Origin: Gemmatimonadota bacterium | GTDB lineage: Bacteria > Gemmatimonadota > Gemmatimonadetes > Gemmatimonadales > GWC2-71-9 | NCBI GenBank assembly: GCA_016794825.1 | Contig: JAEUJH010000182.1 | Span: 1 to 41,846 of the forward strand | Length of the DNA stretch: 41,846 nt | Direction: 5' to 3' | In this document: positions 17,655-25,679 of the stretch, piece by piece | Numbering within the stretch: position 1 is the stretch's first letter | Layout: every line of letters starts with the position of its first letter | Notes under the pieces: model-generated | The model's input: the letters and a program-made list of their open reading frames with translations, nothing else | Told to the model about the DNA's origin: nothing | The model's database searches: none | Made by a program: the position numbers and the translations under genes

Positions 17655-18548
17655 ATGAGCCAAGATAATCTCGTCGGCCGCACGGTGGCCGGGTACACAC
17701 TCCTCGATCACGTCGGCGAGGGTGGCACCGCTACCGTCTACCGCGCCCAGCATCCGGAGCGCGGCCTCGCAGCCGTCAAGCTCCTTCGTTCCAGGATTGG
17801 ACAAGACCCGATCGCGGTCAAGCGATTCCTTCGCGAAGCCGAGTTCGGCGCCCGCCTGGATCACCCGAACATCGTCCGGACCTACGAGTTCGGCGAGGCC
17901 GAGGGGATGTACTTCCTGGCGCTCGAGTGGGCCGCCGGGGAACCCCTTGCCAGCTTCCTGACAGCCTCGGGGCCGCTGGCCCCTGACTTGGTCGGCAAGA
18001 TCATCGGCCAGCTCGGCGACGCCCTGGGGGTGGCCCACAAGGCCGGGATCATCCACCGGGATCTCAAGCCGGCCAACATCATGTACGACCCGGCCACCCA
18101 GACCGCCCGCCTCCTCGACTTCGGGATTGCCCGCGATGCCGAGGATGACCCGAACCAGCGGCTGACCCGGGCAGGGTTCTTCGTGGGCACCCTCCAGTAC
18201 GTGGCTCCCGAGGCCCTGAGCGGCGAGCTCGTCAAGGAGCAGGCCGACGTCTACAGCCTGGCTACCATCGCCTACCACCTGTTGACGGGCCAGCTTCCCT
18301 ATCCGGGGAAGAACCCTAGGGAGTTGTTCCAGCAACTCCTTACAAAGCCGCCGATTCCGCTCAGCCAGGCGGCCAAAGGTCTCAAGTTCTCTCCCGAACT
18401 CGAGTCCGTGGTCATGAAGGGCCTCGAGCGCGACCTCACGAAGCGGTGGAAGAACATCACCGAGTTTGCCACCGCGTTTTGTCAGGCGGCTCGGGGCGAC
18501 GAGAAAGGGAAGGGCGGTTTCTTCTCGTCACTCTTCCGGAAGCGGTAG
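17655..18548 (+). CDS. Small soluble Ser/Thr protein kinase (PknB type)
   Basis: A 297-residue Hanks-type kinase that is little more than a kinase domain. It has the glycine loop GEGGTATVY (21-29), K42 in AAVKLL, the catalytic loop HRDLKPANIM (134-143, D136), DFGIAR (155-160) and the APE-like element VAPEALSG. No transmembrane segment or sensor domain follows; the tail is a short Lys/Arg-rich stretch (GDEKGKGGFFSSLFRKR), so it should be cytoplasmic, perhaps membrane-associated through the basic tail. pyrE begins 4 bases after its stop, so the two are almost certainly co-transcribed. Its substrates are unknown, and no phosphatase gene is adjacent. Confidence 0.93.
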   Translation: MSQDNLVGRTVAGYTLLDHVGEGGTATVYRAQHPERGLAAVKLLRSRIGQDPIAVKRFLREAEFGARLDHPNIVRTYEFGEAEGMYFLALEWAAGEPLASFLTASGPLAPDLVGKIIGQLGDALGVAHKAGIIHRDLKPANIMYDPATQTARLLDFGIARDAEDDPNQRLTRAGFFVGTLQYVAPEALSGELVKEQADVYSLATIAYHLLTGQLPYPGKNPRELFQQLLTKPPIPLSQAAKGLKFSPELESVVMKGLERDLTKRWKNITEFATAFCQAARGDEKGKGGFFSSLFRKR

Positions 18549-18552
18549 GTCC

Positions 18553-19119
18553 ATGTCGGCTGGGCCGCTGGAAAAGCTGCTGCTCGCCCGCTCGGTCGCC
18601 TTCGGCGACTTCGTGCTCGCCTCCGGTCAGCGCTCCTCGTACTACATCGACGCCCGGAAGACCACCATGTCAGCCGAGGGTCAGCAGCTGATCGGCACGC
18701 TGGGCCTCGAGGCGATCCGGGCCAAGGGCTGGCACGCTCGAGCCGTCGGCGGACTGACGATGGGCGCCGATCCGGTGGCCTACGCCATTGCCCGGGCAAG
18801 TCTCGACTCCCCACCAATCCTCGATGCGTTCAGCGTGCGCAAGGCCGCCAAGGAACATGGCACCAAGCGGCGGGTCGAAGGCAACTTCGAAGCCGGCATG
18901 CCGGTGGTGGTCATTGAAGACGTGATCACCTCGGGTGGCTCCGCGCTGCAGGCCATCGAAGCGGTTCGAGCCGAGGGGGGGATCGTGCTGGGAGTGCTGG
19001 CAGTGGTTGACCGGCTCCAGGGCGGTGCGGACGCGATCCGCAACTCGGGTCTTGACGTAGTATCCCTCACAACAACTTCCTCGATCGGTATTCCTCCTTC
19101 GCCGGCTCCCAGCCGGTAG
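18553..19119 (+). CDS. pyrE: Orotate phosphoribosyltransferase
   Basis: PyrE joins orotate to PRPP to make orotidine monophosphate, the fifth step of UMP synthesis. The 188-residue product has FGDFVLASGQRSSYYIDARK near the N-terminus, the GLTMGADPVA segment, a lysine-containing flexible loop (SVRKAAKEHGTKRRVEG) and the PRPP-binding motif VVVIEDVITSGGSA (118-131). It is at the short end of the family, and its last dozen residues (GIPPSPAPSR) are not family-like. A slightly trimmed or altered C-terminus is possible, although the catalytic parts are complete. The ATG at 18553 is 4 bases after the kinase stop. No other pyrimidine genes are in the window. It is convergent with the AraC-type gene. 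Confidence 0.92.
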   Translation: MSAGPLEKLLLARSVAFGDFVLASGQRSSYYIDARKTTMSAEGQQLIGTLGLEAIRAKGWHARAVGGLTMGADPVAYAIARASLDSPPILDAFSVRKAAKEHGTKRRVEGNFEAGMPVVVIEDVITSGGSALQAIEAVRAEGGIVLGVLAVVDRLQGGADAIRNSGLDVVSLTTTSSIGIPPSPAPSR

Positions 19120-19143
19120 CCGCAGAAATCCCAACCCAAGCCG

Positions 19144-20007
19144 TCATCGTTTGCTCGGGCGGCCGGGTCGACCCCGCTCCATCGGGTGGAAGCTCAGCCA
19201 TTGAGGCCGGTACGGGTCGATCAGCAGCGCAACGAAACGGTCGATGGCCGCGTCGAAGGTGAATCGGCGCCGGAATTCCCCTGGGGTGATGCCGAGCATG
19301 GCGCGGACATGGCGGCCAAAGCTCTGGGGTGAAGAGCATTCCAGGCGATAGGCCACGTCGGAGATCGACAGGCCTTCGTTCTCGAAGTACTGGGCCGCGT
19401 AGAGCAGGCGGAGCGCGGCGATGTAGGTCTTGGGCGACGGCAGCCCGGCTCGGGAGAACCGGGAGGTCAGGGTACTCGGCCGGAGCTGAGTCTGCGACGC
19501 CAACTGGCGAGCGATCGGGGTCGCCGGGGCGAGCCGGATCATCAGCTCGAGGAAGACCCGGGTATCCGGCGGCAGATCGGGCAGGGCATCGATAACGTGA
19601 GCGAGGATTCGGGCGGCCGGCCGGGAAACCGGTTCGGCCAGCAATCGTCGGAGCCGAGACCAGCCGGTGGGACCGGTGACGTCGACCACGTGACGGACGC
19701 CGGTGGCCCCGAGCCGGAGCAGGGTCTCGGGGGCCTGTGGATCGACCCGTGTCAACAGGGCAACCGTCGGGATATCCGGGAAGCGACGAACCAGGTTGTC
19801 GATCTCGTCGACTTCACTGCCACGCCATTGGTGAACCGAGAACACCACTGCGTCCACCGGCCGCTCCCGAACCACCCTGAGCGCCTCCGGAAGCGAGGGT
19901 CGATGCACGACGGCAAAGCAGCCGGCGCCTGCGGCCTCCAGATTGGCTCGCTCGCCCGCCGAGACGACCGCGGCCACGGTTACGGGGCCCCGCGCGATCC
20001 CTGTCAC
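19144..20007 (-). CDS. AraC-family regulator with a receiver-like N-terminus
   Basis: A 287-residue transcription regulator. The C-terminal AraC helix-turn-helix pair lies at about residues 165-265: YIAALRLLYAAQYFENEGLS, DVAYRLECSSPQSFGRHVRA and MLGITPGEFRRRF. The N-terminal 130 residues have an alternating strand/helix pattern resembling a response-regulator receiver. The expected phospho-acceptor strand reads PVDAVVFSVHQW, without the usual aspartate, so it may be a pseudo-receiver. The start is a GTG at 20005-20007 with a purine-rich GGGTCGGAAAC just before it. It is divergent from the large kinase gene across a 209-base spacer, so that gene is a possible target. The ligand is unknown. Confidence 0.8.
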   Translation of the reverse strand: MTGIARGPVTVAAVVSAGERANLEAAGAGCFAVVHRPSLPEALRVVRERPVDAVVFSVHQWRGSEVDEIDNLVRRFPDIPTVALLTRVDPQAPETLLRLGATGVRHVVDVTGPTGWSRLRRLLAEPVSRPAARILAHVIDALPDLPPDTRVFLELMIRLAPATPIARQLASQTQLRPSTLTSRFSRAGLPSPKTYIAALRLLYAAQYFENEGLSISDVAYRLECSSPQSFGRHVRAMLGITPGEFRRRFTFDAAIDRFVALLIDPYRPQWLSFHPMERGRPGRPSKR

Positions 20008-20196
20008 GTTTCCGACCCTGAGTGGTTCGGACGCGAATCTGCCCCGGGTCCCTCAACCGGGGGTCAACGTCGGGATGGAGCGGTCCGCAACGAGGGCAAA
20101 CCGGAAAAACGCGACCCGGCGGCGCTGCCCGACATCCTAGGTTCTAGGCCGGATCCCGCCCGGCCCTCGGGTAGGGTCCGGGGAGGCACCACGGTG

Positions 20197-20203
20197 TATC
20201 TTG
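20197..20203 (+). promoter_or_regulatory. TAnnTTG -10-like element before the large kinase
   Basis: TATCTTG at 20197-20203 lies 14 bases before the first ATG of the large kinase (20217), predicting a leader of about 8 bases. No Shine-Dalgarno precedes the ATG and no clear -35 is seen. The rest of the 20008-20216 spacer shows nothing else I can name. Confidence 0.35.
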
Positions 20204-20216
20204 GAATGAGCCCGAC

Positions 20217-23200
20217 ATGATGGTGCAGCCGTCCGTGACGACCCCTGGGTTCCTCGAGTCCCTGCAGGCGGCCCTGGGCCGTCAGTACCGCGTGGAGCGG
20301 GAAATTGGCCGCGGGGGAATGGGGGTCGTTTACCTGGCGCGCGACCTGACCCTCGATCGCGAAGTTGCGGTCAAGGTCGTGCACCCGGACCTGTCCACCA
20401 ACCGCGCCGTCGCCGCCCGGTTCCTGACCGAAGCGCGGAGCTTGGCCAAGCTCCGTCATCCCAACATCGTCGCGGTGCATTCGGCCGGCGAAGTGGACGG
20501 TCAGCTCTACTACGTCATGGATTTCCTCCCGGGCGAGACCCTCCGGCAGCGGCTGGGCCGGGAGCCTCGCTTGTCGCCCGCCGTCGCCACCCGGATCGCG
20601 TCCGACATTGCCGATGCCCTCGACGCGGCGAGCGCGGCAGGGGTGGTACACCGCGACCTCAAGCCCGAAAACATCTTGCTCGACGGACCGGCGGCGGAAC
20701 CGCGGGCTCTGCTGGCCGATTTCGGGATTGCCCGATTGGTCGAGGGCGGGGCGGGGCACACCGGCCCCGGCGCGGTCATGGGGACGCCGGCCTACATGAG
20801 CCCCGAGCAGGCCGCCGGAGAGGAAATCGACGGCCGGAGCGACCTGTACTCACTCGGCGTGGTGAGCTACGAAATGCTGGCCGGAGCGCCACCCTTCACG
20901 GGCCCCCACCGGACCGTCATCTCGAAGCAGATTCTCGACGCCCCGCCTCCGCTCGATAACGTTCGACCCGGCCTGCCGGCCGCGCTGGTGGCGGGTGTGA
21001 TGCGGGCGCTCGAAAAAGTCCCGGAGGCCCGCTGGCCGGACGGGAGGGCGTTCCGGCGGGCGATTACGGGAGAAGAGTCGACCCCGACCGCGAGCGCGCC
21101 CGTCCGCCGATCCCGACTCGGCCGATTCGTTCCGGCCCTGGTCGGCGTCGTGCTGGCCGTGGTGGCGCTGGTGGCTCTGGTCGCGCGCGACGACGGCCCG
21201 CCGCGGGGAGTCAATCCTCGCCATTCGATCCTCGTGCTGCCGTTCGCGAACGTCCGCGACGACCCGAGCATCGAATGGTTGCGCGACGGCAGCGTCAACA
21301 TGCTGTCGCTCGCGCTGTCGCAGTGGCACGACCTCACGGTGGTCGACCAGGACCGGGTTCATGACCTCCTCGCCAAGGCCGATGACAGCGGCGGGCCGAT
21401 CGGGCTCGAACTGGCCCGTCGGCTGGCGCGGGAGAGCAAGGTGTGGACGGTGGTGCTCGGCGATTTCACCCGGGTCGGGGATTCGCTGCGTCTCGTCGCT
21501 CGCCGGTACGATGTCCAGACCGGGAAGCGCCTGGACCTGATCCAGGTGGCGGGCGTCGTGACCAACGACGACGTGCGCCCGGTCTTCGACGAACTGGCGA
21601 CCCGGCTCCTGGACCTCACGGGGGCCCCCAAGGGCGACCGGGCCTCCCTGACCTCGGTAACCACGGGCTCGCTCGAGGCGTATCGCTCCTATCTCCGGGG
21701 TGTCGATGCCCTGAACCACTGGCGATTGACCGAGGCGAGCCGGGCGCTCCTCGAGGCGGTTCGGCTCGACAGCACCTTCAGTCTCGCCAACTACAAGCTC
21801 GCCATCGCCCGAGGGTGGATCAGCCCGGTGGACACCTTGGGCGCGGCCGCGATTCGACGCGCGGCCCGCTCCTCGGAGCGGCTTCCCGCTCGGGATCGCT
21901 CGCTGATCGAAGGGTATCGCACCTTCATCGATGGCGACTACGAGCGGGGCATGACGATCTACGGCGAGTTGCTGCGCAAGGACTCGGCCGACATCGATGC
22001 CTGGTACGGCCTGGCCGACGCCGCCTTCCACGGGGGCTACGCCACCGGCAAGGTGCCCTTGCTGAGCCGGTCGCTCCAGGGATTTCGCCGACTGATCGGC
22101 CTCGATTCGACCTTTGCGCTGGCCTACGAACACGTCGGGGCGCTGCTCAACGACGCCGGCGTTCCTCGGGGCTGGCTCGTCCTGGTCGGACAGGACTCGC
22201 TCTCCCAGGACCACAACCGGGCCGCCGACAGCGCCGAGGCTGGCGCTCGCCGGGCCGCGATATCCCAGGCAATCAACCTGGCCCAGGCCTGGACCCGCCT
22301 CCAGCCGAGCACCCCACGAGCCCACTATCACCTGTACAAGTCCTACCTGTCGGGCGGCAAGGTCGGCGAAGCACGGCAGACCCTGGGTCAGCTCCGAGGA
22401 CTTTTTCCGGATTCGGTTCAGGCCTTCTTCGGGCTCCTCGACGCGCGGGCCCAGTTCGTCGGTCGGGACATCATTGGCGCGGCTCGGACCCTGAGGGCAT
22501 CGCTTCCCCAGGTTCGGCCCGGCGTCTTTGCCGAACTCGACTTTGCGCCGGAGCCGTTGGTCGACATGATGACCGGGGTCGACGCCCTGGGCTACGTGGG
22601 CGACATCCAGGGCGCGGTCGACCTGATCCGGCTTGGCCGCGAGATGCGGCGGCTTCGTCCCGAGGAGCGGGACTCGGTGGAGAAGCGGACCGAGGACGAC
22701 CTCTGGGAAATCGCCCGGCTGGGGGCGCTGTATGGCGCGACGGGAACTCGAACCGACCGGCTTCGGGCCGTCTGGAACCGGGGCATCGCCATCGCCAAGA
22801 GCACCCCTCCCGAGCATCGGGGCGCGAGCCTCTCGGCCATCAGCGCCTCCGCGGTAGGTCTGCTCCTCGGACCGGAGGGCGATCCATCGGCGGTGGCGGA
22901 GGTCGAGCGTCTGGCGGCGGTAAAGAGCCCCGCCGTCGTCCGCGCCTTGGTAGCCTCCCGAGCCGGCGATTCGGCCGCCGCCCGCCGGCTCCTGGCCGAG
23001 GCCGACAGCGGCAAACGGTCCAGCACCAAGGGGTTTGCCTGGGACCTCGGCGTCAACGATACCCGCCCGATTCGGGCTGAGACCTTCTTCGAGCTGCGGG
23101 ATTTTGCCAAGGTCGTCGAAGTCCTGAGCGATTTTCAGCCAGCCGAGTTCGGGACCCGGGGCTTCGATGCCCGGTGGATCATCCTTCCCCGCGTTCGCCT

Positions 23201-23366
23201 CCTCCGGGGGCAGGCACTCGAGAAGCTGGGCCAGACCGCGGCGGCCGCGGCCGAGTACGAGGCCGTAGTCTCCCAGTGGTCGGGAGCCGATACGGAACTC
23301 CTCCCCGTGGTCCAGCAGGCCCGCCAGCGCCTCGCGGCGGTGTCCGGAACCCTCGAAACCCGCTAA
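20217..23366 (+). CDS. Membrane Ser/Thr kinase with TPR-like sensor region
   Basis: A 1049-residue receptor kinase. Residues about 24-284 form the kinase domain: GRGGMGVVY (31-39), K53 in VAVKVV, HRDLKPENIL (145-154, D147), DFGIAR (168-173) and GTPAYMSPEQ. One transmembrane helix lies at about 304-323. The extracytoplasmic part begins with a strand-rich domain (HSILVLPFANV, like the TolB/CadC-associated regions). It continues with a long helical, TPR-like array (for example SLEAYRSYLRGVDALNHWRL, GALYGATGTRTDRLRAVWNR). This architecture is abundant in Gemmatimonadota. The start could be either of the tandem ATGs at 20217 or 20220. Signals and substrates are unknown. Confidence 0.92.
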   Translation: MMVQPSVTTPGFLESLQAALGRQYRVEREIGRGGMGVVYLARDLTLDREVAVKVVHPDLSTNRAVAARFLTEARSLAKLRHPNIVAVHSAGEVDGQLYYVMDFLPGETLRQRLGREPRLSPAVATRIASDIADALDAASAAGVVHRDLKPENILLDGPAAEPRALLADFGIARLVEGGAGHTGPGAVMGTPAYMSPEQAAGEEIDGRSDLYSLGVVSYEMLAGAPPFTGPHRTVISKQILDAPPPLDNVRPGLPAALVAGVMRALEKVPEARWPDGRAFRRAITGEESTPTASAPVRRSRLGRFVPALVGVVLAVVALVALVARDDGPPRGVNPRHSILVLPFANVRDDPSIEWLRDGSVNMLSLALSQWHDLTVVDQDRVHDLLAKADDSGGPIGLELARRLARESKVWTVVLGDFTRVGDSLRLVARRYDVQTGKRLDLIQVAGVVTNDDVRPVFDELATRLLDLTGAPKGDRASLTSVTTGSLEAYRSYLRGVDALNHWRLTEASRALLEAVRLDSTFSLANYKLAIARGWISPVDTLGAAAIRRAARSSERLPARDRSLIEGYRTFIDGDYERGMTIYGELLRKDSADIDAWYGLADAAFHGGYATGKVPLLSRSLQGFRRLIGLDSTFALAYEHVGALLNDAGVPRGWLVLVGQDSLSQDHNRAADSAEAGARRAAISQAINLAQAWTRLQPSTPRAHYHLYKSYLSGGKVGEARQTLGQLRGLFPDSVQAFFGLLDARAQFVGRDIIGAARTLRASLPQVRPGVFAELDFAPEPLVDMMTGVDALGYVGDIQGAVDLIRLGREMRRLRPEERDSVEKRTEDDLWEIARLGALYGATGTRTDRLRAVWNRGIAIAKSTPPEHRGASLSAISASAVGLLLGPEGDPSAVAEVERLAAVKSPAVVRALVASRAGDSAAARRLLAEADSGKRSSTKGFAWDLGVNDTRPIRAETFFELRDFAKVVEVLSDFQPAEFGTRGFDARWIILPRVRLLRGQALEKLGQTAAAAAEYEAVVSQWSGADTELLPVVQQARQRLAAVSGTLETR

Positions 23367-23371
23367 TCCAT

Positions 23372-23379
23372 TACCTTTG
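23372..23379 (+). promoter_or_regulatory. TAnnTTTG -10-like element for rnpB
   Basis: TACCTTTG at 23372-23379 matches TAnnTTTG exactly. It lies so that transcription would begin around 23384, which is where the RNase P RNA P1 helix independently places the 5' end. No -35-like hexamer is evident. Confidence 0.45.
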
Positions 23380-23383
23380 ACCC

Positions 23384-23768
23384 GGGGTAGGACGGGATGG
23401 TCGCGGACCGGCTTTCGGGCTGGTTCGAGGAAAGTCCGAGCTCCAACGGGTAGACTGCCAGGTAACGCCTGGGCGCCGAAAGGCGACGGACAGGGCCACA
23501 GAAAACACACCGCCTCCGGCGCAAGTCGGCGGTAAGGGTGAAAAGGTGGGGTAAGAGCCCACCGCGCCGCCGGTAACGGTGGTGGCACGGCAACCCCCAG
23601 TCGGAGCAAGGCCAAATAAGCGGCGAGGTGCGGCCCGCACCGACCCCTCCTTCGGGAGTGAGCCGCGGGTAGGCTGCTCGAGGCGACTGGCGACAGTCGT
23701 CCCAGAGAGATGACCATCCGGACCGTTTCGGCGGTCCGAACAGAACTCGGCTTACGGTCCCACCCACC
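23384..23768 (+). ncRNA. rnpB: RNase P RNA, bacterial type A
   Basis: This is the catalytic RNA that cleaves 5' leaders from tRNA precursors. The hallmark GAGGAAAGTCCG is at 23427-23438. Other conserved blocks follow: ACAGAAAACACACCG, GTAAGAGCCCACCG, ACGGCAACC, AGAGAGATGACCATCC and, near the 3' end, ACAGAACTCGGCTTA (23740-23754). The ends are set by P1 pairing: GGGTAGGAC (23385-23393) with GTCCCACCC (23757-23765), one mismatch. Ends are accurate to a few bases. The gene sits between the large kinase and a secreted protein gene, about 5 kb from rnpA, which encodes its protein partner. Confidence 0.96.
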
Positions 23769-23801
23769 CCCTTTCGACGCCTGACGGGCGTTGAAGGGGG
23801 G
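23766..23801 (+). terminator. Hairpin after rnpB
   Basis: CCCCCTTTCGACGCC (23767-23781) pairs with GGGCGTTGAAGGGGG (about 23785-23800), allowing a small internal mismatch, around a short TGAC loop. There is no T-run behind it, so it may work as a 3'-end-protecting or Rho-aided terminator. Confidence 0.55.
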
Positions 23802-23870
23802 CATCGGCAAACGAACCCGGAGTACGAGCCACGCGGGCGTCCGCGTCATCTCATCGAGGAGTGAAGCAGA

Positions 23871-24656
23871 ATGTTTGGACGTGTGTTTCTGGCAGCGGCG
23901 CCGTTTCTCACCTTGTCGGTCGCGCTCGAAGCGCCGGCTCCGAGCACCACTCGCTACCGGATCGAGTCGAAGACCGAACAGGTCGTCGACCTGAGCAAGA
24001 TGGGGCAGGGATCCCAGACCAATGCGTTCACCCAGGTCGCGTTCATCACGGTCAGCCTGAAGGACACGACGGGTGGCCAGGTCGTCCAGGCGGTGATCGA
24101 CAGCGTCTCCACTGACGCGCCGCTGCCCGATCCGGGCAGCGTCCAGAAGGCCAAAGGGGTCTGGCTCCGGGGCCGGGTCGACGCCTGGGGCCGCACGACG
24201 ATCCTGTCCACCTCCGCCGATTCCGTCGACTTGGTGGGCCAGATCAAGAACTCCTTGGCGCGGTTCTTCCCCGTCATCAAGCCGGGGGCCAAGCAGGGCG
24301 ACGCCTGGGTCGATACTTCCCGGGTCGACACCAAGAACGCCCAGCAGGCCATCAAGACCACCACGGTGACGACCTACAACCACGCCGGCGCCGCGACCCG
24401 CGATGGGCAATCGGTCAGCCGGATCACGGCGGCTTCCGCCACCAGCGGCGCAGGCACGATGGAAAATCCGATGGCCGGCACGATGGAAGTCGAGATCAGC
24501 GACACCGGAACGGAGACGTTCTTCGTTGCCGCCGACGGCCGCTATCTGGGTGGAGAGTCGAAGTCCGAAGGGAACAGCCTGGTGCGGACCCCCATGGCGC
24601 CGGATCCGATTCCGGTGAAGATCACCCGCGTTTCGTCGGTCACCATCGTCAAGTGA
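23871..24656 (+). CDS. Predicted secreted protein of unknown function
   Basis: A 261-residue protein I do not recognise. Residues 1-20 form a signal peptide (MFGRVFLAAAPFLTLSVALE). The rest is rich in Thr, Ser and Val with alternating polar/hydrophobic stretches suggesting beta structure. The middle part carries repeated TTTVTTY-like strands, and the end has VEISDTGTETFFVAADGRY. There are no cysteines in the mature part and no catalytic motif that I can see. A GAGGAG ribosome site lies 11 bases before the ATG. It is transcribed downstream of the rnpB hairpin and ends before a strong 12-bp hairpin, so it is probably a single-gene unit. It could be a periplasmic or surface protein. Confidence 0.75.
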   Translation: MFGRVFLAAAPFLTLSVALEAPAPSTTRYRIESKTEQVVDLSKMGQGSQTNAFTQVAFITVSLKDTTGGQVVQAVIDSVSTDAPLPDPGSVQKAKGVWLRGRVDAWGRTTILSTSADSVDLVGQIKNSLARFFPVIKPGAKQGDAWVDTSRVDTKNAQQAIKTTTVTTYNHAGAATRDGQSVSRITAASATSGAGTMENPMAGTMEVEISDTGTETFFVAADGRYLGGESKSEGNSLVRTPMAPDPIPVKITRVSSVTIVK

Positions 24657-24682
24657 TTCGGGGCGGGTTCACGGCCACGATC

Positions 24683-24712
24683 GCGGGCGCCCGGCTCAAC
24701 CCGGGCGCCCGC
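24683..24712 (+). terminator. Perfect 12-bp hairpin between the secreted-protein gene and mtgA
   Basis: GCGGGCGCCCGG (24683-24694) pairs perfectly with CCGGGCGCCCGC (24701-24712) around the loop CTCAAC. GTTGCCTTCC follows, so the T-tract is poor. It lies 26 bases after one stop and 13 bases before the mtgA ATG, where it could also affect mtgA translation. Confidence 0.6.
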
Positions 24713-24725
24713 GTTGCCTTCCTCC

Positions 24726-25670
24726 ATGCCTGATCCGTCCGTCCCGGCGGCACCCCCGAACCCGGCCAAGGTCGCGTCGGCGGGCGGCCTCCCCACGCCT
24801 CCGAAGCCGAAGCGGCGGCTGCTGCGCCGCCTTTTCCTCGCGTTCGTGGTGGTGGGTGCGCTGTTTGCCCTCTGGCTCGTGGCGGTTTGGCCCCCGCCGA
24901 TCTGGTACCGGTGGTTCTGGCCCCGCCAGACCGCGTTCATGGCCATGCGAGCCGGGCAGTCGGACAGTCTGGCGCACCATGTCCAGCGGCGCCGGGAAGC
25001 AACCGACGGCGAACTGCCCCGAAAGTACCTTCCGGTCGAGCTGAGCCGGATTGCCCCGGGAATGCCGCAAGCGGTGCTGATCGCCGAGGACCACCGGTTC
25101 TTCGAGCACGGGGGCATCGATTTCCAGGCCATTCGGGAGGCTCTGGGGTACCGCCGGGCAGATTTCGACTGGGATGACGAGCGAGACCGGGCCGAACTGC
25201 GTCGGGTCCTTGGGAAGGCGTGGAGCCGTCGGGAACGGATCCGAGGCGCCAGCACACTCACCCAACAACTGGCGAAGAACCTCTACCTCTCACCCTCACG
25301 AAACCCCCTCCGGAAGGTGAAGGAAGCCGTCACGGCGTACCGGATCGAGATGGCGATGGACAAGCGCCGGATCCTCGAACTCTATCTCAACGTGGTGGAG
25401 TTCGGACCGGAGATCTGGGGGGTCGAGGCGGCATCGCAGACGTACTTCGGTCGATCGGCCAGCCGGCTCACGGCCGAACAGGCCGCGGCACTGGCCGGAA
25501 CGCTGCCCTTTCCGCTCCGGTCCAACCCGGGCTTCCGCCCGGGTCGGATGCGGTGGCGGCAACAACTGGTGCTACGGCGGATGCGGGGAGAGGCGATTCA
25601 GATCCCTACGGATGCCGAGGCCATCGACGCGAAAGAACCGCCCGCCGATTCGACGCCCGACACCCGCTGA
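24726..25670 (+). CDS. mtgA: Monofunctional peptidoglycan glycosyltransferase (GT51)
   Basis: MtgA polymerises lipid II into glycan strands without a transpeptidase domain. The 314-residue product has a Pro-rich cytoplasmic tail, one transmembrane helix (about 35-56), then the GT51 domain. The domain shows AEDHRFFEHGGIDF (catalytic E121), RGASTLTQQLAKNLYLSPSR and ILELYLNVVEFGPEIWGVE with the second glutamate. Between the first two motifs it carries a charged insertion (YRRADFDWDDERDRAELRRV) longer than in E. coli MtgA. No penicillin-binding domain follows, so it is not a class A PBP. The ATG at 24726 is preferred over an in-frame TTG 12 bases upstream. The stop is 9 bases from the convergent dnaN stop. 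Confidence 0.92.
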   Translation: MPDPSVPAAPPNPAKVASAGGLPTPPKPKRRLLRRLFLAFVVVGALFALWLVAVWPPPIWYRWFWPRQTAFMAMRAGQSDSLAHHVQRRREATDGELPRKYLPVELSRIAPGMPQAVLIAEDHRFFEHGGIDFQAIREALGYRRADFDWDDERDRAELRRVLGKAWSRRERIRGASTLTQQLAKNLYLSPSRNPLRKVKEAVTAYRIEMAMDKRRILELYLNVVEFGPEIWGVEAASQTYFGRSASRLTAEQAAALAGTLPFPLRSNPGFRPGRMRWRQQLVLRRMRGEAIQIPTDAEAIDAKEPPADSTPDTR

Positions 25671-25679
25671 CGCGATCGA

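Noticed and set aside
19060-19143. Possible frameshift at the end of pyrE
   Set aside because: The last residues look unlike the family, but the alternative frame does not give a better PyrE end, and all catalytic parts are present. Noted in the gene entry only.
20850-24410. Open frame of 1186 codons on the minus strand
   Set aside because: It runs antisense through the kinase, rnpB and the secreted-protein gene, has low-complexity Arg/Gly/Pro composition and no domain. High-GC shadow frame.
25671-25679. recF/gyrB expected after dnaN
   Set aside because: Not present: only 9 bases separate the dnaN and mtgA stops. Those genes must lie elsewhere.
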